Positions 58,685 through 64,000 of a stretch of 64,000 nt of DNA are shown here, piece by piece (the first letter of the stretch is position 1; every line of letters begins with the position of its first letter). Below the pieces are notes generated by a model that saw only the letters and a list, made by a program, of their open reading frames with translations, was not told the DNA's origin and made no database searches. The stretch covers positions 370,736 through 434,735 of the forward strand of contig NZ_VTUX01000007.1 of the NCBI RefSeq assembly GCF_008370495.1, in the 5' to 3' direction. The stretch comes from Pseudohalioglobus sediminis. GTDB taxonomy: Bacteria; Pseudomonadota; Gammaproteobacteria; Pseudomonadales; Halieaceae. The position numbers and the translations under genes are program-made.

Positions 58685-60496
58685 TCAGACACGTCCGGCG
58701 CGACGGCGCTCGTGCTCCTGCAGCAGTTTCTTGCGCAGGCGAATGCTCTCGGGCGTTACTTCCACCAGCTCGTCATCCTCGATAAACTCCAGCGCCTGCT
58801 CCAGCGTATGGCGCACAGGAGGCGTCAGGGTCAGGGCCTCATCCGTGCCCGAGGCGCGCACATTGGTGAGCTGCTTGGCCTTGGTGGGGTTAACTGTCAG
58901 GTCATTGTTGCGGCTGTGCAGGCCTATAATCTGGCCCTCATACACTTCCACATTCGGGTCGACAAACAGGCGACCGCGATCCTGCAGGTTAAACAGGCCG
59001 TAGGCCAGGGTCTTGCCCTTGACCATGGATACCAGCACACCGTTCTGGCGGTGAATGATTTCTGCGTTTTTCACCGGGCCGTAGTGGTCGAACACATGCG
59101 TCATGATACCGCTGCCCGAGGTCATGGTAAGAAACTGGGAACGGAAACCGATAAGCCCGCGGGCGGGGATAATGAACTCCAGGCGCACCCGGCCCTTGCC
59201 GTCCGGGACCATGTTTTCCAGCTCTGCGCGGCGCAGGCCGAGCTCTTCCATCAACGAGCCCTGGTGGGCATCCTCACAATCGATAACAAGCTGCTCGTAG
59301 GGCTCCTGCAGCTGGCCGTCGATTTCTTTCTGGATAACTTCAGGCCGCGAGACACCCATTTCAAAGCCTTCCCGGCGCATGGATTCGATGAGCACCGACA
59401 GGTGCAGCTCACCACGTCCGGAAACCTTGAACTTGTCCGGGCTGTCACCCTGCTCCACACGCAACGCAACATTGTGGATCAGCTCGCGCTCCAGCCGCTC
59501 CTTGATATTCCTCGATGTCACATATTTGCCTTCCTTGCCGGCAAAGGGTGAGTCATTCACCTGGAAGGTCATGCTGACCGTGGGTTCATCGACTGACAGT
59601 GCAGGCAGGGCCTCGACATGCCCGGGCTCACAAAGGGTATCGGAAATATTGAGGCCGTCGATGCCAGTGATACAGACGATGTCACCCGCCTCGGCGCTGT
59701 CCACGTCCACCCGCTCCAGCCCCAGGTAGCCCATGACCTGCAACACTTTGCCATTGCGGGTTTCACCGTCACGGTCGATTACCGTGACCTGGGTGTTCGG
59801 CAGCAATTTGCCGCGGGAGATGCGGCCGACGCCAATGACGCCCACATAACTGGAGTAGTCGAGGGCGCTGATTTGTAACTGCAAGGGCCCGTCACTGTTG
59901 ACCTGTGGGGCCGGCACTTTCTCGACGATCGTCTTGAACAGGGGCTCCATGTCGGACGCCAGGTCTTCGTGGTCGAGGCCGGCGACCCCCTCAATAGCAG
60001 AGGCGAAAATCACCGGGAAATCCAGCTGCTCCTCGGTGGCACCGAGGCGATCGAAGAGATCGAAAACCTGGTCGACCACCCAATCGGGGCGGGCGCCGGG
60101 ACGATCCACCTTGTTGACCACAACAATCGGGTTCAGGCCCTGCTCGAAAGCCTTGGAGGTGACGAACCGGGTCTGCGGCATGGGGCCGTCCACGGCATCG
60201 ACCAACAGCAGCACCGAATCCACCATCGACAACACCCTCTCCACTTCGCCGCCGAAGTCGGCGTGCCCGGGGGTATCAACAATATTGATGCGGTAGTCCT
60301 GCCACTTGATAGCGGTGTTCTTGGCGAGAATGGTAATACCGCGTTCACGCTCCTGGTCATTGGAGTCCATGACGCGCTCGGCGCCCTCGTTGCGCCGATC
60401 CAGGGTACCTGACTGTTGCAGCAGGCAGTCGACCAGGGTGGTCTTGCCGTGGTCAACATGGGCGATGATGGCGATATTGCGCAATTTTTCGATCAA
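58685..60496 (-). CDS. typA: Ribosome-associated GTPase TypA/BipA
   Basis: A translational GTPase that binds ribosomes and helps 50S assembly and stress growth. The 603-aa protein has G1 AHVDHGKTT near residue 15, switch I RGITI near 53, G3 [15 protein letters not shown] near 76 and G4 NKVD near 130. EF-G-like domains and the BipA-specific C-terminal domain follow ([22 protein letters not shown]). It is normal in length and intact. Confidence 0.96.
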   Translation of the reverse strand: MIEKLRNIAIIAHVDHGKTTLVDCLLQQSGTLDRRNEGAERVMDSNDQERERGITILAKNTAIKWQDYRINIVDTPGHADFGGEVERVLSMVDSVLLLVDAVDGPMPQTRFVTSKAFEQGLNPIVVVNKVDRPGARPDWVVDQVFDLFDRLGATEEQLDFPVIFASAIEGVAGLDHEDLASDMEPLFKTIVEKVPAPQVNSDGPLQLQISALDYSSYVGVIGVGRISRGKLLPNTQVTVIDRDGETRNGKVLQVMGYLGLERVDVDSAEAGDIVCITGIDGLNISDTLCEPGHVEALPALSVDEPTVSMTFQVNDSPFAGKEGKYVTSRNIKERLERELIHNVALRVEQGDSPDKFKVSGRGELHLSVLIESMRREGFEMGVSRPEVIQKEIDGQLQEPYEQLVIDCEDAHQGSLMEELGLRRAELENMVPDGKGRVRLEFIIPARGLIGFRSQFLTMTSGSGIMTHVFDHYGPVKNAEIIHRQNGVLVSMVKGKTLAYGLFNLQDRGRLFVDPNVEVYEGQIIGLHSRNNDLTVNPTKAKQLTNVRASGTDEALTLTPPVRHTLEQALEFIEDDELVEVTPESIRLRKKLLQEHERRRAGRV

Positions 60497-60517
60497 GGGG
60501 ATACCTGCGTAGAATCA

Positions 60518-60590
60518 TGTAGGAACGGTCACAGCCGCGATCTGGGTCGGGAAGGGAACCGGCCAAATCGCGGCTAAAGCCGCTCCTACA
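60518..60590. repeat. REP/BIME-like palindromic element
   Basis: Inverted copies TGTAGGAACGG...GCCGCGAT (60518-60541) and ATCGCGGCTAAAGCCGCTCCTACA (60567-60590, 24 bp) match at 19 of 24 positions. The right copy, read in reverse, is the GTAGGAGCGGC/AGCCGCGA repeat widely known in Pseudomonas, Xanthomonas and relatives. It lies between typA (divergent promoter side) and the thiI stop. No RAYT transposase gene is in the window. Confidence 0.8.
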
Positions 60591-60652
60591 GGCCGGAGCT
60601 TCCAAAAAGGCGCCGGATTATACACTACCCCTACCGCCTGGAAACGGTAGTA

Positions 60653-62101
60653 TTACGGGGCATAGACCTTGATTCGCTCGCATCCCGATTCCACCAGGTA
60701 GCTGGCATGCAACCGGCTCATGACGCCTTTGCCGCAAAACAGCATGTAAGTCGTGTCGGGATCGAGTTGCGCTGCCTTGTTGTGCAGCTGGTAGAAAGGA
60801 ATCTTCTCTACCGGCACCTGCAGCCTGAGCGGTGCCAGCTCCTCTTCATCGGGGTGGCGGATATCAATAATCACGCTGCCCGCAAGCGGCACGGAGAGCA
60901 CCTCCACCTCTGACCGCGCCAGATCCTCATCCGCCAGTCGATCGATGCGGGTCTTTTTCGCAGCCTCCACTGCGCGATCCAGAATAGCCGCATCGAAACG
61001 CTGCTCTTCCAGGCGTACGCGATCCAGGCGCGCCCGGGTGGCGGGGTTGACGGAGATGACACCACAGTACTCCGGCATCTCGGCGGCAAACTCCCCGGTG
61101 CCGATGGTGTTGGCCAGGCGCACGATGTCTTCCTTGTCGGACGTGATCAACGGGCGCAGCACCAGCTTGTCACTGACCTCGTCAATGACTGACAGGTTGC
61201 GCAGCGTCTGGCTGCTGACCTGCGCCACGGCTTCGCCAGTAACCAGCGCCTCAATCTCCAGCTCGCTGGCAAGCCGGTTGGCCACTCGCAGCATCATGCG
61301 CTTTAGCACAACCCCCATATAACTGTCCTGGACCTCGGCCAGCAGAGTCGCCACGACCTCTTCGAAGGGCACACTGATGAACAACACCCGCTGCTCGCAG
61401 CCGTACTTCTGCCAGAGATAGAGCGCCACTTCCTTGACGGCCACCTCATGATCCCTGCCACCGAGATTGAAAAACAGGAAGTGCGTGCGCATACCCCGCT
61501 TCATGGTCAGGTAGCTGGCAACAGGAGAATCAAAACCGCCGGAAATCAGTGCCAGGACCGGGTCCGTGCTGGCCACTGGATAGCCGCCAATGCCCCGGTG
61601 ACGCCGGCCGATGACATAGAGCGTTTTCCTGCTGATCTCCATTTCTACCAGCACATCCGGGGCTTTCAGGTTGACCCCCGCGGCAGCGCTTCGCGCCAGC
61701 AGCGCGGCACCGACCTCACGCTCCACGTCCATCGAGGTGAAGGGGTGGGAACCGTTACGCTTGCAACGCACGGCAAAGGTCCTGCCTGCCAGCCTTGGCG
61801 CATACACCGGTAACACGGCATCGGCGATATGCTCGAGATCGGGAAGCGACTCCTCGAAAACCTCCAGGATATAGGTAATACCCGCTATGTGGCGCATGGC
61901 CTCCACCAGTCGCGCCAGCTGCTCGTCACCTTCCAGCTGCGTGTCTACCAGCACCTTGTCCCAGCCGCGGCGAACCGCGATATCCGGGTCGACCTGCCTG
62001 AGCACCGCCTTCATGTTGTCCAGCAACTGGGTCACAAAGCGCCTGCGCACGGGCTTGCTCTTGACCGTGATCTCAGGGAAAAACTTGACAACAAATTTCA
62101 T
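60653..62101 (-). CDS. thiI: tRNA s4U8 sulfurtransferase ThiI (rhodanese-fused form)
   Basis: ThiI puts sulfur into tRNA uridine-8 (4-thiouridine) and into ThiS for thiazole synthesis. The 482-aa enzyme has an N-terminal ferredoxin-like and THUMP domain (about 1-170) and the PP-loop SGGFDSPVAS near 185. Cys346 is in MPEYCGVIS. The C-terminal rhodanese domain carries catalytic Cys456 in LFCGKGVMSR. Both sulfur-transfer cysteines are present, so the protein should be fully active. It is divergent from glnA. Confidence 0.95.
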   Translation of the reverse strand: MKFVVKFFPEITVKSKPVRRRFVTQLLDNMKAVLRQVDPDIAVRRGWDKVLVDTQLEGDEQLARLVEAMRHIAGITYILEVFEESLPDLEHIADAVLPVYAPRLAGRTFAVRCKRNGSHPFTSMDVEREVGAALLARSAAAGVNLKAPDVLVEMEISRKTLYVIGRRHRGIGGYPVASTDPVLALISGGFDSPVASYLTMKRGMRTHFLFFNLGGRDHEVAVKEVALYLWQKYGCEQRVLFISVPFEEVVATLLAEVQDSYMGVVLKRMMLRVANRLASELEIEALVTGEAVAQVSSQTLRNLSVIDEVSDKLVLRPLITSDKEDIVRLANTIGTGEFAAEMPEYCGVISVNPATRARLDRVRLEEQRFDAAILDRAVEAAKKTRIDRLADEDLARSEVEVLSVPLAGSVIIDIRHPDEEELAPLRLQVPVEKIPFYQLHNKAAQLDPDTTYMLFCGKGVMSRLHASYLVESGCERIKVYAP

Positions 62102-62197
62102 TGGGGGGATAACGCAACGGCATTCCGAGGCGCGTATTATACGAAGATCACCACCGCGAAGTGCAGGCAGGGCGTTCGGGAAAATTCACCCCTGGGC

Positions 62198-62212
62198 GCA
62201 CCAAAATGGCTC
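62198..62212 (+). promoter_or_regulatory. NtrC binding site 1 upstream of glnA
   Basis: GCACCAAAATGGCTC matches the NtrC dyad GCACC-N4-TGGTGC in seven or more of the dyad positions. It lies about 125 bp before the predicted sigma-54 transcription start and 21 bp (two helical turns) from site 2. Confidence 0.65.
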
Positions 62213-62218
62213 ACTCTC

Positions 62219-62233
62219 GCACCATAATGGCGC
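62219..62233 (+). promoter_or_regulatory. NtrC binding site 2 upstream of glnA
   Basis: GCACCATAATGGCGC, a nearly full NtrC dyad, is spaced exactly 21 bp from site 1, so two dimers can bind on one face. This resembles the enhancer of enteric glnAp2. Confidence 0.7.
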
Positions 62234-62304
62234 AATTGCATATATCCGAGCGCTTGAGGGCAGCCTAAACCCATAGAAAACAGTGAGTTAGCGTGAGCAC
62301 CTTT

Positions 62305-62321
62305 TTGGCACAGCTTTTGCT
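62305..62321 (+). promoter_or_regulatory. Sigma-54 promoter of glnA
   Basis: TTGGCACAGCTTTTGCT carries the invariant GG (62307-62308) and GC (62319-62320) with exactly ten bases between them, matching TGGCAC-N5-TTGC. Transcription should start near 62332, leaving a leader of about 95 nt before glnA. Confidence 0.88.
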
Positions 62322-62426
62322 ATTTTGAAACTGCCTAACGATATGGGCGACGGTAGTAACCGCTTCCCCAATTAAAGCACGCAGGCCGGCCCGCTGGCCC
62401 TATTAAATCCCGATGGAGGAATATCG

Positions 62427-63833
62427 ATGTCAGAGCAAACTCTGAACCTGATCAAGGAAAACGAAGCGAACTGGGTGGACCTGCGCTTCACCGACACCCG
62501 CGGCAAAGAGCAGCACGTCACCATCCCGTCCAAGGAAGTGGACGAAGACTTCTTCGAAGACGGCAAGATGTTCGATGGCTCATCCATCGCCGGTTGGAAG
62601 GGCATTAACGAATCCGACATGATCCTGATGCCGGATGACAACACCTCCCTGATGGACCCGTTCACCGACGACGCCACCGTCATCCTGCGCTGTAACGTGG
62701 TTGAGCCTTCCACCATGCAGGGCTACGACCGTGACCCACGCTCCGTCGCCCAGCGCGCCGAGGAATACCTGAAGTCCACCGGCATCGGCGACACCGCCTT
62801 TTTCGGCCCTGAACCCGAATTCTTCGTTTTCGATGACATCAAGTGGCACGTGGACATGTCCGGCGCAAGCTACCAGATTCACTCCGAAGAAGCGGCCTGG
62901 GTTTCCAATCACCAGTTTGAAGAAGGCAACATCGGGCACCGTCCGGGCGTCAAGGGCGGCTACTTCCCGGTTCCCCCGGTCGACTCACTGCATGACATCC
63001 GCGCCGCCATGTGTACCGCCATGGAGCAGATGGGCCTTGACGTAGAAGTACATCACCACGAAGTGGGCACCGCCGGCCAGTGTGAGATCGGCATCCGCTT
63101 CAGCACTCTGGTGAAGAAGGGTGATGAAGTGCAGGTATTGAAGTACTGCGTGCACAATGTGGCGCACGCCTACGGCAAGACCGCAACGTTCATGCCCAAG
63201 CCTGTCGTGGGTGACAACGGTTCCGGCATGCACGTGCACCAGTCCATCTCCAAGGACGGCGAAAACGTGTTCGCTGGCGACGGCTACGCCGGACTGTCTG
63301 AAACTGCCCTGTACTACATTGGCGGTATCATCAAGCACGCTCGCGCCCTGAACGCCTTCACCAACGCCTCCACCAACTCGTACAAGCGCCTGGTGCCGGG
63401 CTTCGAAGCCCCGGTCATGCTGGCCTACTCAGCCCGCAACCGCTCTGCCTCGATTCGTATCCCCTACGAACCGAGCCCCAAAGGCAAGCGCGTGGAAGTT
63501 CGCTTCCCCGACCCGACCGCCAACCCTTACCTGGCGTTTGCAGCCATGTTGATGGCTGGCCTGGACGGCATCCAGAACAAGATCCACCCCGGCGATGCCG
63601 CGGACAAGGACCTGTACGACCTGCCGCCTGAAGAAGGCAAGGCCATCCCCACCGTGGCGGCCACCTTCGACCAGGCACTGGCGGCGCTGGACGCAGACCG
63701 CGAATTCCTGACCGCCGGCGGCGTCTTCTCCGACGATATGATCGATGCCTATATCGATCTGAAATCCGGCGAGATCGAGCGCCTGAATATGACAACTCAC
63801 CCGGTTGAGTTCGACATGTACTACTCTGTTTAA
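62427..63833 (+). CDS. glnA: Glutamine synthetase type I
   Basis: GlnA joins ammonia to glutamate with ATP. It is a GSI-beta enzyme of 468 aa acting as a dodecamer. Motifs are FDGSSIAGW near 51, the ammonia-site [12 protein letters not shown] near 127, the ATP-site [16 protein letters not shown] near 260, and the adenylylation loop DLYDLPPEE with Tyr397 at the same number as in E. coli. Regulation by GlnE adenylylation is therefore expected. It has GGAGGAA before the ATG and NtrC/sigma-54 control upstream. ntrBC, which often follows glnA, would lie beyond the IS-like sequence, if present. Confidence 0.97.
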   Translation: MSEQTLNLIKENEANWVDLRFTDTRGKEQHVTIPSKEVDEDFFEDGKMFDGSSIAGWKGINESDMILMPDDNTSLMDPFTDDATVILRCNVVEPSTMQGYDRDPRSVAQRAEEYLKSTGIGDTAFFGPEPEFFVFDDIKWHVDMSGASYQIHSEEAAWVSNHQFEEGNIGHRPGVKGGYFPVPPVDSLHDIRAAMCTAMEQMGLDVEVHHHEVGTAGQCEIGIRFSTLVKKGDEVQVLKYCVHNVAHAYGKTATFMPKPVVGDNGSGMHVHQSISKDGENVFAGDGYAGLSETALYYIGGIIKHARALNAFTNASTNSYKRLVPGFEAPVMLAYSARNRSASIRIPYEPSPKGKRVEVRFPDPTANPYLAFAAMLMAGLDGIQNKIHPGDAADKDLYDLPPEEGKAIPTVAATFDQALAALDADREFLTAGGVFSDDMIDAYIDLKSGEIERLNMTTHPVEFDMYYSV

Positions 63834-63896
63834 GACTCTGCACGCTCGAAAGGCCCGCCGTGAGGAGACTGTGTGAAAACACCTCCGGGGTCTGAC

Positions 63897-63931
63897 AAAA
63901 TACCCGTATCGCAAGATACGGGTATTTTTTT
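63897..63931 (+). terminator. Rho-independent terminator downstream of glnA
   Basis: A near-ideal terminator with stem AATACCCGTATC / GATACGGGTATT, loop GCAA and a run of seven T. It is 63 bp after the glnA stop and one base before the ATG of the IS-like frame. It may belong to glnA or to the left end of the insertion element. Confidence 0.88.
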
Positions 63932-64000
63932 ATGCGCCATCTGGATGGAGAGTCTCGAGAACAGGGCAGTTTGCTGCCTGACACCCTGGATGACTACGTC
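63932..64000 (+). CDS. N-terminus of an IS1182-type transposase (3' partial)
   Basis: Only 23 codons are visible: MRHLDGESREQGSLLPDTLD, then DYV, still open at the window edge. The pattern with G-E, R-x-Q, a Leu-Leu-Pro and L-D-D-Y-V is how IS1182-type transposases commonly begin. No ribosome site is seen because the terminator T-run abuts the ATG; translation may start differently. The catalytic DDE residues are outside the window. Confidence 0.55.
   Translation, partial: MRHLDGESREQGSLLPDTLDDYV

Larger units (their letters stand above)
62102..62426. promoter_or_regulatory. thiI / glnA divergent intergenic region
   Basis: A 325-bp gap without a gene. It holds two NtrC-type sites, a sigma-54 promoter and the glnA leader. 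The thiI side shows only TATTATAC near 62137 as a loose -10-like element. Confidence 0.8.
63866..64000 (+). mobile_element. Probable left end of an IS1182-like insertion sequence (runs off the window)
   Basis: The boundary is inferred. Sequence such as GACTGTGTGAAAAC near 63867-63880 resembles the ends of this IS type, and the transposase-like frame follows from 63932. The right end, terminal repeat match and target duplication are outside the window, so the exact left boundary cannot be fixed. Confidence 0.45.

Overview
The window is a GC-rich, gene-dense chromosomal stretch of a gammaproteobacterium. Gene order follows the Pseudomonas-type arrangement (ponA / pilMNOPQ-aroKB / gltBD-hemE on one side; malic enzyme, SNase, rpmE, priA, argS, SPOR protein, hslVU, DUF971, ubiE-ubiJ-ubiB, hisIE, tatABC on the other). 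That order, the split-alpha transhydrogenase and the lack of enteric features suggest a marine relative of the Cellvibrionales/Halieaceae. The family-level assignment is inference.

Layout. 0-1.4 kb: a TrmB-like methyltransferase (5' end outside the window) and cysE. 1.5-15.2 kb, minus strand: hemE, gltD and gltB (haem, glutamate synthesis), then aroB, aroK and pilQ-pilP-pilO-pilN-pilM (shikimate pathway and type IV pilus assembly, tightly overlapping). 15.4-25 kb: ponA (PBP1a), a malic enzyme, a nuclease lipoprotein, rpmE, priA, argS and a SPOR protein. 25.1-25.5 kb: a non-coding stretch with two large hairpin elements. 25.5-36.4 kb, plus strand: hslVU, a DUF971 protein, the ubiquinone genes ubiE/ubiJ/ubiB, hisI/hisE, tatABC, a large MscS-like channel and an ABC exporter. 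36.4-46 kb, minus strand: a hemerythrin with a histone-H1-like tail, pntB/pntAB/pntAA, a nuclease-helicase, a FAN1 homologue and a PQQ-type sugar dehydrogenase lipoprotein. 46-54.3 kb: an NhaC antiporter, a thioesterase, epmA-efp, an unknown 622-aa protein, serB and an AhpA/YtjB-like membrane protein. 54.4-62.1 kb: parC, a double cNMP-binding-domain protein, an ElaA-like acetyltransferase, dtd, typA and thiI. 62.4-64 kb: glnA behind a clear sigma-54/NtrC promoter, then the start of what looks like an IS1182-type transposase at the edge.

Most of the window is core metabolism and housekeeping, with no CRISPR, rRNA, tRNA or prophage seen. Nitrogen assimilation appears twice (gltBD and glnA). EF-P and its modifying ligase EpmA sit side by side, as do the Tat export subunits and three ubiquinone genes.

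The least expected signals are small. (1) Two neighbouring hairpin repeats at 25138-25435 share a conserved loop but have unrelated, individually self-complementary 30-bp arms. (2) The rpmE terminator also encodes the signal peptide of the next gene. (3) An IS-like start lies directly behind the glnA terminator region. (4) A two-gene nuclease set pairs FAN1 with a PD-(D/E)XK-DinG helicase. (5) Several poorly described proteins with second-messenger-like domains cluster at 49.8-57.5 kb.
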